Made by a program: the position numbers and the translations under genes
The notes under the pieces: model-generated
What the model was told of the DNA's origin: nothing
The model's database searches: none
Seen by the model: the letters and a program-made list of their open reading frames with translations, nothing else
Source: Anaerotignum faecicola
GTDB taxonomy: Bacteria > Bacillota > Clostridia > Lachnospirales > Anaerotignaceae
Assembly (NCBI GenBank): GCA_024460105.1
Contig: JANFXS010000001.1
Span: forward strand, 277,895-341,894
Direction: 5' to 3'
Length of the DNA stretch: 64,000 bases
Shown: positions 55,456 through 64,000 of the stretch, in pieces
Layout of the letters: the number at the start of each line of letters is the position of its first letter
Position numbering within the stretch: the stretch's first letter is position 1

Positions 55456-55486
55456 ATTCTAAACTTTATTGCCGCTATAGAGTCAA
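55456..55486 (-). promoter_or_regulatory. Promoter of PLP gene copy A
   Basis: Minus-strand TTGACT (55486-55481) and TAGAAT (55461-55456) with a 19-base spacer. It shares TTGACTCTAT with the plus-strand promoter of copy B. Confidence 0.5.
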
Positions 55487-55947
55487 GTAAAAAAATAGCT
55501 TATTTTTTGTTGATAAAAATCCAGTTTTTGGCATCATAAGGCCAGTTTTTTTTACAAAAACCTGATGTACTAAATTTAAATTAGTAAAATTATATAATAT
55601 CATGTTAATATAAGAACACTGTTAAATTGAATTTAAGCCATTTCATACAAATATGCCGTATTATACAAATTATACATATTAAACATTTAATTTAAACAAT
55701 TTATAAATAAAACGGCATTTAAATGACGTTTCAAAAAATCATTGCATATAAATTTTATATTTAGCCACATTTAAAATTATGAACCTGTTTTAGTTTTAAT
55801 AATCATTTTTATAGAATAACCCATATGCCGCACATTTTTAATCCGTTTCAAAATATTAAATCTTCCGAAAATAACCGCTTAAAGCTTAATTATCACACCA
55901 CCTGCGGCACTTTGCACATAATAATTTATAAAAATCAAAAAATTTTG

Positions 55948-55978
55948 TTGACTCTATTGTAAGAACACATAATATAAT
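55948..55978 (+). promoter_or_regulatory. Promoter of PLP gene copy B
   Basis: TTGACT (55948-55953) and TATAAT (55973-55978) with a 19-base spacer, the same as the divergent promoter. The long spacer suggests a regulator is needed. Confidence 0.55.
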
Positions 55979-56073
55979 AAAACTGCAAACTAAAACAGCG
56001 CCTTAAAGCGCAGTTAAAACCATAAGAAAAAATACACAACCATATTAAACTTTTAATAAGGAGGAATTCAATT

Positions 56074-57270
56074 ATGGCAATGGAAACAGAAATTCTTTAT
56101 ACCAGGAAATACAAAGAAGGGGCAGTCAACTTACTAAAACCGGAAGCATTCCCTCTTTATACATGTACGGCTTTCACGGCAAACAGCCTAGCGGAAATTA
56201 AAGAAGCTTATGCCCAAGGCTATACATATATAAGGACAAACAATCCCAACCGCGACGTGCTTGCTTCTCAGGTTACGGCTCTTGAAGCGCCGGGCCTTGA
56301 CAGGGATACGCTTATCTTCTCTTCGGGCATGGCTTCAATTTCAACTACGCTCGGTTCTATCCTTAAATCAGGCGACCATGTAATCTGCAATAGGAACATC
56401 TACGGCGAAACATTTGACGTATTCGGCAAAATGTTCTCGAGATTCGGCATCGAATCTACCCTCGTTGACATGGGCGACATTGAAAATATCAAAGCCGCTA
56501 TCAAGCCTAATACAAAAATTATTTACTCAGAAGTATGCGCAAACCCAACGATGAACCTTATTGATATTCCGGAAGTTGCAAAACTTGCCCATGAACATGG
56601 CGCGCTCCTTATGATGGACAATACTTTTACAACGGCAGTTTCCATCAAACCGCTCACACTCGGAGCCGACATCGTAATATCGTCAATGACAAAATTCATG
56701 AACGGACACTCAGACGCTATACTCGGCTGCATGACCTCAACTCATGAAATTATCGAAACAGTACGCCCAATGAGGATGCTCTTCGGCACTCCGGCGGATC
56801 CAATGCCATGCTGGATGATGATCAGGGGGCTTGAAACACTTTATCTCCGCGTTGAAAAACAGCTTTACAACGCTTACAGGCTTGCGGAATTCTTTGAAGC
56901 CGATCCTCATGTAATTAAAGTAAACCATCCTTCTCTTGACAGTTTCCCTCAGAAGGATATTGCTAAAAAATTATGGCCGGCAGGCGGAGAACACATGACA
57001 GGTATGCTCAGCATAATACTTAACACAGAAGATGAAGCCAAAATTAATAAATTTATGGAAAAACTCCAGTATGTTCATTATGCTACTACTCTCGGCGGTA
57101 TCAGGACAACCCTCAACCATCCATGCACATCTTCACACAGCCATATGCCTGATGAGGACCGAAGGAAAATGGGCATCACTCCCGGTATGTTCAGGGTTTC
57201 AACAGGTATCGAAAATATTGACGATCTTATCAACGACTTTAAACAGGCTTTCGTTGAATTAGACAAATAA
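56074..57270 (+). CDS. Cys/Met-metabolism PLP enzyme (methionine gamma-lyase-like), copy B
   Basis: A 398-residue paralogue of the 53982-55199 product. The PLP Lys is in VISSMTKFMNGHSDAILGCM near 205-224, SSGMASISTTLGSI is near 87, and NRNIYGETFDVFG is near 108. The substrate loop TYIRTNNPNRDVLAS again has NPNR. DNTFTTAVSIKPLTLGADI precedes the Lys, with the PLP-ring Asp. AAGGAGG precedes the ATG. A large terminator follows, so the amidohydrolase downstream has separate transcription or read-through. Confidence 0.88.
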   Translation: MAMETEILYTRKYKEGAVNLLKPEAFPLYTCTAFTANSLAEIKEAYAQGYTYIRTNNPNRDVLASQVTALEAPGLDRDTLIFSSGMASISTTLGSILKSGDHVICNRNIYGETFDVFGKMFSRFGIESTLVDMGDIENIKAAIKPNTKIIYSEVCANPTMNLIDIPEVAKLAHEHGALLMMDNTFTTAVSIKPLTLGADIVISSMTKFMNGHSDAILGCMTSTHEIIETVRPMRMLFGTPADPMPCWMMIRGLETLYLRVEKQLYNAYRLAEFFEADPHVIKVNHPSLDSFPQKDIAKKLWPAGGEHMTGMLSIILNTEDEAKINKFMEKLQYVHYATTLGGIRTTLNHPCTSSHSHMPDEDRRKMGITPGMFRVSTGIENIDDLINDFKQAFVELDK

Positions 57271-57315
57271 TTCCCGAAAGTTTTTGCAGAAAACATATTT
57301 GATACCAGTTGCAGG

Positions 57316-57354
57316 CTGACAGAAAATCAGGCGTATCGCCTGGTTTTTTGTCAG
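57316..57354 (+). terminator. Terminator of PLP gene copy B
   Basis: CTGACA outside and CAGGCG/CGCCTG inside form a long hairpin (57316-57354) with a TTTTTT run in its 3' arm. Confidence 0.85.
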
Positions 57355-57750
57355 TTTTAATATTATTTTACAAAAAGAACTCTATGTCTTTTGCCATTAA
57401 GTCTTTATGAGTATACAGATATTTAATATATTAATGGTTGTTCATTATTGATATTTTTAATTAGGTCAAACATAAATATCAGAAGCGTTAAATAAAAATT
57501 TTACGTTTCATTTAATGATCTTTTTATTGTTGATACTTAATAAATTTATCATCCACATACAATAAGTATACCGCCATATTAGAATTATTTTATTCTAAAC
57601 GTACCATTCTAAAAATATGTAACTTTATAAAAAACAAATAGCAGAAATATAAATTTGGGGATATATGTATTGCGTCACTATATTTTGATTCTACCATTAA
57701 AAACTGTTTCGTAAAATATCCAACCGTTACGTGAGGAGGAGAAATGTTGT
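57355..57750. other. Leader stretch of the amidohydrolase gene
   Basis: About 400 bp of AT-rich DNA with no gene. A promoter toward the amidohydrolase is expected here, but I found no convincing -35/-10 pair and no riboswitch core. Confidence 0.4.
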
Positions 57751-58989
57751 ATGGAATTATCTGCATTTAAACTTAAAGGTCTATATGACGGAAAAGGAAA
57801 TTTTATAGAAAAACCTGTTTTAATTTTAAAAGACGGAATATTTAATGAAATTTTAGACAGTTCATCATATGGAAAACTTGAAACTTTGAATATTTCAGAT
57901 ATTGTTGACTTTTCCGATAAATATGCGATGCCCGGGCTTATCGACTGCCACACGCACCTAATGCTGCCTGGTAACGGCGACACCGCCGAAAAAATATTAG
58001 AAACAAAAAGTATCGGTGAAATTGCGCTGATTGCGGGATATAACGCGTCAACGGCCTTAAAAAACGGCGTAACAACCATTAGGGACTGCGGATGCGCGCT
58101 CGGCATATCGTTTGATATAAAAAATTTCATACAATCCGGTTATATAAACGGCCCCGATATAATTTTATGCGGCATGCCGATAACTTCCTCATGCGGCCAT
58201 CTAAACCGTATGGGCGGCATTGCGGACGGAGGCGCGGAAATCACTAAGCTGATAAGGAAACAAAGAATGAACGGAATTGATTTCGTTAAATTAATTGCCT
58301 CTTCCGGCGCATCTAAAGGCGTAAAGCCCGGTATTACCTTCACACAAGACGAACTTGACACAGCCGTTTCGGAAGCCCACAGGCTTAACATGAAAGTTTC
58401 AGTCCACGCAACGTCTGTTGAAGCAGTTAAAATGGCTGTTAGTGCCGGTGCTGAGCGCATTGAACATGGCTGGTGGATAAATACGGACGGAACCGAAATT
58501 ATAAAGGATACCGAACTTGCCGAATATATTATACAACATGATATAATGACATGCCCTACCCTTCCCGTTATGGAAAGTTCCATTAATTATTATGCAAAAC
58601 AGCTTGAAGCGGGATACTCTGAGGACATAAAAAAATCATACGACTCCCTTAAAAGCTATAACGATACGATGCTTAAAGCGTTTTGTTATCAATATTCATG
58701 CGGCATTGCCTTTGCAGGAGGAAGCGACTCGGGCTGGCGGCATATGGGCTTTGCCGACGGAATGAAAAATTCAGTTTGCAATATGTATAAATGCGGCGTA
58801 ACACTTAAAGACATAATAAAAATTTCAACTTACAACTCTGCAAAGTACATAGGCCTTGAAAAAACCCACGGCTCCATTGAATACGGAAAAACAGCCGACT
58901 TTTTAGTGATGAACTCAGATCCCGGAAAAGATATTGCGGCATACAGCAGTATATTTCAGGTTTATAAAAGAGGAAAACCAGTTTTATAA
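57751..58989 (+). CDS. Metal-dependent amidohydrolase (imidazolonepropionase/prolidase-like)
   Basis: A 412-residue amidohydrolase with an N-terminal beta-sandwich and TIM barrel. Metal ligands are DCHTHL near 69, the likely carbamylated Lys in DFVKLIASSG near 180, His in KVSVHATS near 219, His in ERIEHGWW near 240, and Asp in FAGGSDSGWRH near 322. This is the binuclear pattern of imidazolonepropionase-related and dipeptidase-type enzymes. The substrate is unknown. GGAGGAG is upstream. The broken DUF819 gene follows by about 76 bp. Confidence 0.88.
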   Translation: MELSAFKLKGLYDGKGNFIEKPVLILKDGIFNEILDSSSYGKLETLNISDIVDFSDKYAMPGLIDCHTHLMLPGNGDTAEKILETKSIGEIALIAGYNASTALKNGVTTIRDCGCALGISFDIKNFIQSGYINGPDIILCGMPITSSCGHLNRMGGIADGGAEITKLIRKQRMNGIDFVKLIASSGASKGVKPGITFTQDELDTAVSEAHRLNMKVSVHATSVEAVKMAVSAGAERIEHGWWINTDGTEIIKDTELAEYIIQHDIMTCPTLPVMESSINYYAKQLEAGYSEDIKKSYDSLKSYNDTMLKAFCYQYSCGIAFAGGSDSGWRHMGFADGMKNSVCNMYKCGVTLKDIIKISTYNSAKYIGLEKTHGSIEYGKTADFLVMNSDPGKDIAAYSSIFQVYKRGKPVL

Positions 58990-59065
58990 AACGGCAGCCT
59001 AAAAATTCACTGAACTCAATAATAATCTGGTATTTATGGAGCTTATGAAAGGGGGAAACGATGTT

Positions 59066-60237
59066 ATGATAACGTCAACGTTAGGTTTTATGCTTTTTTG
59101 ATAACACTAATGGCAATTATTTTTTCACTCAGCAAAAAATTTTCCGATAAACTTCTCTTTAAAATACTGCCTGGTATGGTTTGGCTTATGCTTATTGTCG
59201 CTTTGGCGGCGACATTCCATGTCTTTGACGCGCAGTCTGAAGGGGTAATAGCCGCACAGGATTTATTATATTCAACCTTTTTACCCATGATGCTTATTAT
59301 GTTTATGCTTACCTGTGATATCAGGGATATTATTAAGCTGGGGCCCAAAATGATATTGTCGTTTTTGTCATGAACATTTTCAATATTAATAGGTTTTACA
59401 GCGGCATTTTTAATAATGAAAAGGTTCCTTCCCGATAACGCTTGGGCTTCTATTGCCGCATCAACAGGAGCATATATAGGCGAAACAATTAACATGGCGG
59501 CTGTAGCATCCGTATTCGGGGTCGAAGGCTTGGACTATGTATATGCAGTAGTTATGGGAACATTTGGATTTACAGTTACTTTGTCAATTTCTATGTGGCT
59601 CCTTCCCAGATCAAAAAAATGGAATGAGAAAATGAAAGCTTCAACCGACGGCATTGATGAAATTGCGAAAAAAATAGATGAATCAAAAAAAGAGCTTGAT
59701 AATTCTCCCCCGGTAATACTTGACTACTGCAAGCTGTTTTCCGTAGGCTTGATAGGCACATTGTTTGTAAACTGGCTTATCCCGCTCATTCCTCCGGTAT
59801 CCTTTCTGTCAGCAGGCGGCTGGAGGGTAATTCTTTCATCTATCCTCGGCATCCTTCTTGGAATGACCCCTGCGCATAAACTAAAAGGCGCTCAGGAAGT
59901 AGCCAATGTATTCCTTTATCTAAGCCTTTGCGTTTCTATGTCGTACTCGGATCTAAGCCAATGCGTAAACGCTCCGGCTTATATTGCTTTAGTTTGCATA
60001 ATGCTTGTAGTTATGTACGCCATATGGATCTTACTTTGCAGGCTGTTTAAATTTGACCTCTTTACAGCGGAAGTCGGATTAATGGCAAATATAGGCGGCA
60101 CCGGTTCTGCCCCCGCAATAGCGGCCGCACATAATCCAAACTGGATATCGTTCGGAATACTGCTTGGCTTTTTCGGCGATCTTATCGGAACCGGAGCGGC
60201 AATTGCATTCGGCAACTTCCTGCATTATATATCATAA
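59066..60237 (+). pseudogene. DUF819-family membrane protein gene, frameshifted and with a stop
   Basis: The reading MITSTLGF from the ATG at 59066 (GGGGG upstream) stops at TGA 59099-59101. The family sequence continues one frame over as YAFLITLMAIIFSLSKKF, so one T seems to be missing from the TTTT run near 59086-59089. In that second frame the protein runs to FLS, meets TGA at 59371-59373, and continues TFSILIGFTAAFL to 60237. The rest has about eight membrane helices and the DUF819 end GGTGSAPAIAAAHNPNWISF. Length without defects would be about 390 residues. Sequencing error cannot be excluded. Confidence 0.82.
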
Positions 60238-60240
60238 TGT

Positions 60241-60266
60241 AAACTCATATATTAATATATGAGTTT
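60241..60266. repeat. 26-bp perfect palindrome after the DUF819 pseudogene
   Basis: AAACTCATATATT and its complement form a perfect 13-bp inverted repeat without a loop. It has no T run and may be a weak hairpin or protein site. Confidence 0.6.
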
Positions 60267-60316
60267 AGTGAATTTAATATTTATTCATAGACACAAAATA
60301 TAGCTTAATGCTGTTC

Positions 60317-60353
60317 AAAGCCCCTGCTTTTTTCGGAAAGCACGGGGCTTTTT
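60317..60353 (+). terminator. Terminator after the DUF819 pseudogene
   Basis: AAAGCCCC-TGCTTT (60317-60330) pairs with AAAGCA-CGGGGCTTT (60337-60351), followed by TT. The next 300 bases to the MerR gene are AT-rich with no gene. Confidence 0.85.
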
Positions 60354-60658
60354 AATATCTTTATCTGAATGCCAATATCCTTTTTACACGCCTAAAATAA
60401 AAAAATCTTTGCACAAATCAATTTTTTAATGTAAAATTAAATATGGATACATCACAAGCGGATAAAATAAGCGCTCATATATCAATAAGCGTTAAATAAA
60501 AAGAATAAATTCATTCCGTAAAAAACCCGCTTTATTATAAGGCGGCATATAAATAAACAAATGCTGAAAATATAGAAAAATTTATTATTGATTATGTTTT
60601 TAAAACTAATTCTCATTTTAGCTTGCACATCAATGCCAAAGCTTAGGAAAGGTGGTTA

Positions 60659-61462
60659 ATGATGAAGGATCTATATTCTATCGGCGAAGTGGCAAAAATA
60701 ATGGGTGTATCAATCCAAACACTCAGATATTACAGCAGCATAAATCTCCTGCACCCAATATATACAAATTCCGCCACCGGCTACCGCTATTACTCAGTAA
60801 ACCAGCTTCATTTTATAGACAGGATAAAATACCTGCAAAAACTTGGCCTCAGCCTTGAAGAGATAAAAAAAGTAATTCTTAACAACGACATTAAAGAGCT
60901 TGTAAGCCTGCTTGATAAACATAAAAGCAGATGTATTGAAGAAATAAGCAAACTCTATGATGTAATAGACAGTATAGAATGGTACAAAAATTATTTTACC
61001 TATATCAACGAGGATAGCGTAAATGACAATTTTTATTCATTACATATAGAAAAGCGTTACCTTGTCGCCGTGCCTTACGAGGAAAATAAAAATGAAGAAG
61101 TGCACATAAAACTGCATGAAATAAAAAACAGCGATAAATTCCGTACTCTCAGATACTTCCGCCAATTCTCCCTTATACTTGATTACGACAGCCTTATGGA
61201 ATGTAAGCTCGATCGTAAATATTTGGGAATGTTCATCAAGGAACCTCCGAAATTCGAATCTGAACACATAATAGAAATACCCGAAGGCGATTATCTTTGC
61301 TTCAAGGCCAGAATATTGTCCGAAACATGGAACCCGTATTTTGCAAAACTCTTTTTCAGCGGCAAAAAATCCCCATCCATAGTTTTAGCCATTGAATATG
61401 AAGATAACCTTTATGAATATTCAAGATGCGTTTATGAAGTTCAGATGCTTATAAACAGCTGA
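60659..61462 (+). CDS. MerR-family transcriptional regulator
   Basis: A 267-residue regulator. The MerR winged helix is at residues 5-75: YSIGEVAKIMGVSIQTLRYY, the wing SATGYRYYSVNQ, and KYLQKLGLSLEEIKKVI. A coiled coil of about 35 residues follows (ELVSLLDKHKSRCIEEISKL). The C-terminal 150 residues resemble a GyrI-like or BltR-type ligand-binding domain. Targets are unknown, with no clear neighbour operon. GGTGG precedes two adjacent ATG codons, and either may be used. Confidence 0.9.
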   Translation: MMKDLYSIGEVAKIMGVSIQTLRYYSSINLLHPIYTNSATGYRYYSVNQLHFIDRIKYLQKLGLSLEEIKKVILNNDIKELVSLLDKHKSRCIEEISKLYDVIDSIEWYKNYFTYINEDSVNDNFYSLHIEKRYLVAVPYEENKNEEVHIKLHEIKNSDKFRTLRYFRQFSLILDYDSLMECKLDRKYLGMFIKEPPKFESEHIIEIPEGDYLCFKARILSETWNPYFAKLFFSGKKSPSIVLAIEYEDNLYEYSRCVYEVQMLINS

Positions 61463-61527
61463 TATACCGATTAATACTATCATGTTCTATTTAAGAAATT
61501 ATAAATTATTTATAATTAATAATAAAA

Positions 61528-61553
61528 CGGCAGGCGCATACAGGCTCCTGCCG
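61528..61553 (-). terminator. Terminator of the hydroxyacid dehydrogenase gene
   Basis: CGGCAGG (61528-61534) and CCTGCCG (61547-61553) form a stem. On the minus strand TTTTATTATT follows. It is about 150 bp past the stop. Confidence 0.65.
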
Positions 61554-61702
61554 CATATCGTTACATGGCTGAAAACTTGAAAATCTCTTTCATTTAATAA
61601 TAACAAAACGTTTTAAACAGCCCGGCAGGATGATGTGTTCAAATACGCAGTCCGCCTGTGAATGATCGGTTCTATAAACCTTAAAACGCATCGTTTTCAT
61701 TG

Positions 61703-62635
61703 TTAGTGCAGCAGCTTTTCCGTTTCAAGCCACTCTTTAAGATCGTTATATATGCATCCGAATATCCTCTCGGCGTTTCCCTCGCCCGCAAAGCTGTTGT
61801 GAGGGGTGATTATAAGCCTTTCAACGTCCCAAAACCGGCTGTCCTCAGGAAGAGGCTCCTGTTCAAACACGTCGGCAGCCGCCCCCATAAGCCTTCCGGA
61901 CTCAAGCGTTTCAATAAGAGCCTCAAAATCAACGACCCCGCCTCTTGTTACATTAATAAATACGGCGTCATCCTTCATAACATCAAAGCACTTCTTATCG
62001 ATAAGATGATATGTATTCTCAAACAGCGGTATACAGTTTACCACAATATCGGCTTTTGCAATTTCATCAAGCATTTTATCCATTTTGTAAACTTCGCTGA
62101 AACTGCCGTCATTTTTAGGATACGGGTCGACGCCCGCCACAACGGTGTCAAACGCCCTAAACCTTTTGGCGCAATGCGATCCTATTGAACCTGTGCCTAA
62201 AATACACACCCTCCTGTTTATCATTTCATGCAGGTTCCAGTCACATTCCCAAATATGTTTCTCCTGCTGTTTTTTAAGTTTGTCGAATTTTTTATAAATG
62301 GACAAAACAGCCCCTATCACATATTCGGAAATAGGCGCGCTGTGTACTCCGGGACAATTTTTTAAAATAATTCCGTTTTCGTCAATATATTTAAGCGGCA
62401 TTTGATCAATCCCCGTTGAAGTAGTATGTATAAATTTTAATGATTTGAACTTTGAAATATCATTAAAATCAAAGAATTTAAAGCATACCACCGCATCTAT
62501 ATCGGAAAAATCCATATTATAGCTTTCCTGTTCGGATCCGTCAAGGTATATAACTTCAACGTCAAGGCCGTTGAGGCTTTCAAACATTTCTTTTGTAAAA
62601 CTGTGCTTATTCGCAAAAAGAAGTTTCTTTTTCAT
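61703..62635 (-). CDS. D-isomer-specific 2-hydroxyacid dehydrogenase
   Basis: A 310-residue NAD(P)-dependent dehydrogenase. The Rossmann motif is VCILGTGSIGSHCAKRFRAF near 142-161. The catalytic Arg is in FINVTRGGVVDFEAL near 225, Glu in FEQEPLPEDS near 257, and His in IITPHNSFAGEGN near 277. HTTSTGIDQMPL near 70 is the substrate side. The substrate is unknown. The ATG at 62635 is preferred; a GTG 21 bases upstream lacks a good binding site. The upstream aminotransferase stops about 40 bp before, so the pair may act in series on a 2-oxo acid. Confidence 0.9.
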   Translation of the reverse strand: MKKKLLFANKHSFTKEMFESLNGLDVEVIYLDGSEQESYNMDFSDIDAVVCFKFFDFNDISKFKSLKFIHTTSTGIDQMPLKYIDENGIILKNCPGVHSAPISEYVIGAVLSIYKKFDKLKKQQEKHIWECDWNLHEMINRRVCILGTGSIGSHCAKRFRAFDTVVAGVDPYPKNDGSFSEVYKMDKMLDEIAKADIVVNCIPLFENTYHLIDKKCFDVMKDDAVFINVTRGGVVDFEALIETLESGRLMGAAADVFEQEPLPEDSRFWDVERLIITPHNSFAGEGNAERIFGCIYNDLKEWLETEKLLH

Positions 62636-62674
62636 CTTGTCAATATTCCTTTCCACCGCACGTATTATCGTTAA

Positions 62675-63877
62675 TCATACTTTCCCTTCAATCATATCGC
62701 AAGTAAGCCTGCCCACAATTTCAGCGCCTTTTACTATTTCCTCGTCCGTAGCCGTCGCATAACACATACGCACCATATGGGAAGGCTTGTTTCCGTCAAT
62801 GGCAAATCCGGAACCCGGAACGCATACAACTCCCCTGTCAATCCCTTTCCATGTAAAATCGACTGCGTCAATCGTATCCGGCATAAACATCATTATAAAC
62901 ATGCCTCCCGTAGGATGACTGAGCCTGCATGAAGGATGCATATATTTCTTAAGGGTCTCAACAATAAGCGATGATTTTCGGCGGTATTCTTCCTGAGCTT
63001 TTTTAATATGCCCTTCATAGTCCGTCTTTGTCATAACCCCCCATGCCACATACTGGCCGATCGTATTGCTGTGTACGTCCGTACACTGTTTGCATACGTT
63101 CACAAGCTTCCCGAATTCCTTTTTAACCACAAGGTATCCAAGGCGGAAAGACGGGGCTATAACCTTTGAAAGCGAGCTTGTGTAAAATACGCGCCCATCG
63201 ATATCATATGATTTAATCGGATTTACCGTTTCCCCTTCAAACCGCAGTTCGGCATATGGATCGTCCTCAAAAATAATCACATCGTATTTGCAGGCAAGGT
63301 CATAAAGTTTTTTACGTTTTTCAGCGGCCGCCGAAAACCCCGTAGGGTTTTGGAATGAAGGGATTGTATATATAAGCTTTACTTTAGGATTTGTTTTCAG
63401 CGCTTCTTCCACAGCGTCCGTATCCATGCCCGTTTCGTCAATGGGCACTCCTATAAGATCGGCTTCGTAGGCGCGGAAAATATTATACATGCTTGCATAT
63501 GACGGTTCTTCCGTTATAACGGCGTCGCCCTTTTCAAGCCATATTTTGGAAACAACGTCAGCCGCCTGCGTGCCGCCGCTTACTATGTATAAATCGTTCG
63601 TTTCAAAATCAAATCCGTATTTTTTGGCAAGCCTTTCTTTAAGGCAGTCAACGAGCGGCGGAAAACCCTGAACGGCTCCGTACATAAGAAGCTGTCCAAC
63701 CTCATTGCTTTCAAGGGCTTCCTGAAAAAACTGCTTCATCTGCTCAACAGGATATGTAGCCGGAGCCGGATTCCCATTTGCAAACGTAATTAAGCCCGGT
63801 TTTAAAGCCGCTTCTGCAAACTGCCTGATAACCGATCCTTCAATATGGTTCATGCGGCCTGCTGTTTGGATTTTCAT
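62675..63877 (-). CDS. PLP-dependent aminotransferase, class I/II (2-aminoadipate-type)
   Basis: A 400-residue fold-type I aminotransferase like MocR-type and alpha-aminoadipate enzymes but without an HTH domain. ITFANGNPAPATYPVEQM near 30 is the start of the fold. GGTQAADVVSKIWLEKGDAV is near 103. IPSFQNPTGFSAAAEKR near 171 carries the conserved Asn-Pro-Thr-Gly. DDPYAELRF near 207 has the PLP Asp and Tyr. The PLP Lys is in YTSSLSKVIAPSFRLGYLV near 238. GGTFIM-like GGMFIMMF comes late. The keto acid made could be reduced by the downstream dehydrogenase. Confidence 0.92.
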   Translation of the reverse strand: MKIQTAGRMNHIEGSVIRQFAEAALKPGLITFANGNPAPATYPVEQMKQFFQEALESNEVGQLLMYGAVQGFPPLVDCLKERLAKKYGFDFETNDLYIVSGGTQAADVVSKIWLEKGDAVITEEPSYASMYNIFRAYEADLIGVPIDETGMDTDAVEEALKTNPKVKLIYTIPSFQNPTGFSAAAEKRKKLYDLACKYDVIIFEDDPYAELRFEGETVNPIKSYDIDGRVFYTSSLSKVIAPSFRLGYLVVKKEFGKLVNVCKQCTDVHSNTIGQYVAWGVMTKTDYEGHIKKAQEEYRRKSSLIVETLKKYMHPSCRLSHPTGGMFIMMFMPDTIDAVDFTWKGIDRGVVCVPGSGFAIDGNKPSHMVRMCYATATDEEIVKGAEIVGRLTCDMIEGKV

Positions 63878-63950
63878 ATTCCATTCCTCCCTGTAAATAA
63901 ATATTTATTTAAATATATACATAAAATACCTTTGAAAAATAATCAAAAAA

Positions 63951-63998
63951 GCGTTCATTCATGAAAGTTTTTCGCAACTTCCAGCTATAAATGAACGC
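63951..63998 (-). terminator. Terminator of a minus-strand gene beyond the window
   Basis: GCGTTCATT (63951-63959) pairs with AATGAACGC (63990-63998), and TTTTTTG follows on the minus strand. An inner GAAGTT/AACTTTC stem adds to it. A gene to the right of the window therefore likely ends close by on this strand. Confidence 0.75.
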
Positions 63999-64000
63999 CT

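Larger units (their letters stand above)
55200..56073. other. Long divergent promoter region between the two PLP genes
   Basis: An AT-rich gap of 874 bp with no gene. It holds one promoter toward each flank (55456-55486 minus, 55948-55978 plus), long leaders of about 240 and 90 nt, and no SAM riboswitch or T-box signature. Confidence 0.6.

Noticed and set aside
55200-56073. A SAM riboswitch or T-box for the Cys/Met PLP genes
   Set aside because: Neither the SAM-I core nor a T-box TGGNACCGCG-like sequence was found in the long leaders.
59371-59373. UGA read as Trp or Sec in the DUF819 gene
   Set aside because: TGA is used as a normal stop elsewhere in the window, and the same gene also carries a frameshift, so decay or sequence error is simpler.

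Overview
The window looks like a chromosomal segment of a low-GC, anaerobic, spore-forming Firmicute of class Clostridia. The support is AT-rich intergenic DNA, GGAGG-type ribosome binding sites with frequent TTG and GTG starts, a yqfC-yqfD-phoH-pgpH-ybeY-era-recO sporulation and housekeeping cluster, DnaD- and DnaI-type primosome genes, rubrerythrin, an acyl-CoA dehydrogenase and a SigI/RsgI sigma/anti-sigma pair. A Lachnospirales-like relative is plausible, but the species cannot be fixed from this sequence. No tRNA, rRNA, CRISPR array, prophage or intact transposase was seen.

Layout, left to right. 1-2.5 kb: a cut-off NagD-type HAD phosphatase, a polysaccharide deacetylase and an NlpC/P60 hydrolase. 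2.6-4.5 kb: a repeat element, a strong promoter, a purine-riboswitch-like leader and an FAD-dependent oxidoreductase. 4.8-10.2 kb: a small orphan, a DEDDh exonuclease, an IMP dehydrogenase resembling the Tritrichomonas foetus enzyme, and greA-lysS. 10.3-19.4 kb: an orphan Rossmann-like protein, envelope genes (PepSY proteins, sigI-rsgI, TolC-like protein, copper-amine-oxidase-type stalk protein) and dnaD-dnaI. 19.8-27.7 kb: a DHFR-like reductase, a seven-gene operon (SEC-C protein, threonylcarbamoyl-AMP synthase, LMW phosphatase, rpiB, upp, a WecA/TagO-type transferase, rubrerythrin), a USP-like gene and pyrG. 28-32.6 kb: a candidate small RNA, a cyclophilin lipoprotein, murG, a ferritin-like protein and a HIT protein. 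32.6-41.6 kb: one long minus-strand operon from yqfC to recO. 42-51.9 kb: purC, acyl-CoA dehydrogenase, a three-gene VWA / MoxR AAA+ / leucine-rich-repeat module, a glycine-riboswitch-controlled Na+/amino acid symporter, and rbgA. 52.6-60.2 kb: a relic of a second symporter, an AEC transporter, two divergent Cys/Met-type PLP enzymes, an amidohydrolase and a broken DUF819 membrane protein gene. 60.6-64 kb: a MerR-type regulator, a D-2-hydroxyacid dehydrogenase and a class I/II aminotransferase.

The most unusual items are as follows. (1) A dispersed family of about 250-260 bp non-coding elements with terminal inverted repeats near TTTACAAGG and GC-rich interiors: three near-complete copies, one truncated copy and one 42-bp mini copy. 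An internal hairpin keeps its pairing through compensatory changes between two copies. (2) A divergent purine-type riboswitch whose alternative pairings suggest an ON switch in front of the FAD enzyme. (3) A promoter-plus-terminator unit at 28.96-29.08 kb with no ORF, likely a small RNA. (4) A cytoplasmic VWA-MoxR-LRR module. (5) Recent gene decay: a DUF819 gene with one frameshift and one in-frame stop, and a symporter relic beside a repeat copy.

Functionally the window is mostly core metabolism and cell biology: nucleotide supply (guaB, purC, pyrG, upp, cdd), envelope building (murG, WecA/TagO-like, deacetylase, NlpC/P60), translation and ribosome assembly (lysS, era, rbgA, ybeY, tsaC-type), replication initiation, oxygen defence and amino acid turnover. 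Functions were assigned by reading motifs in the translations; no database search was possible.
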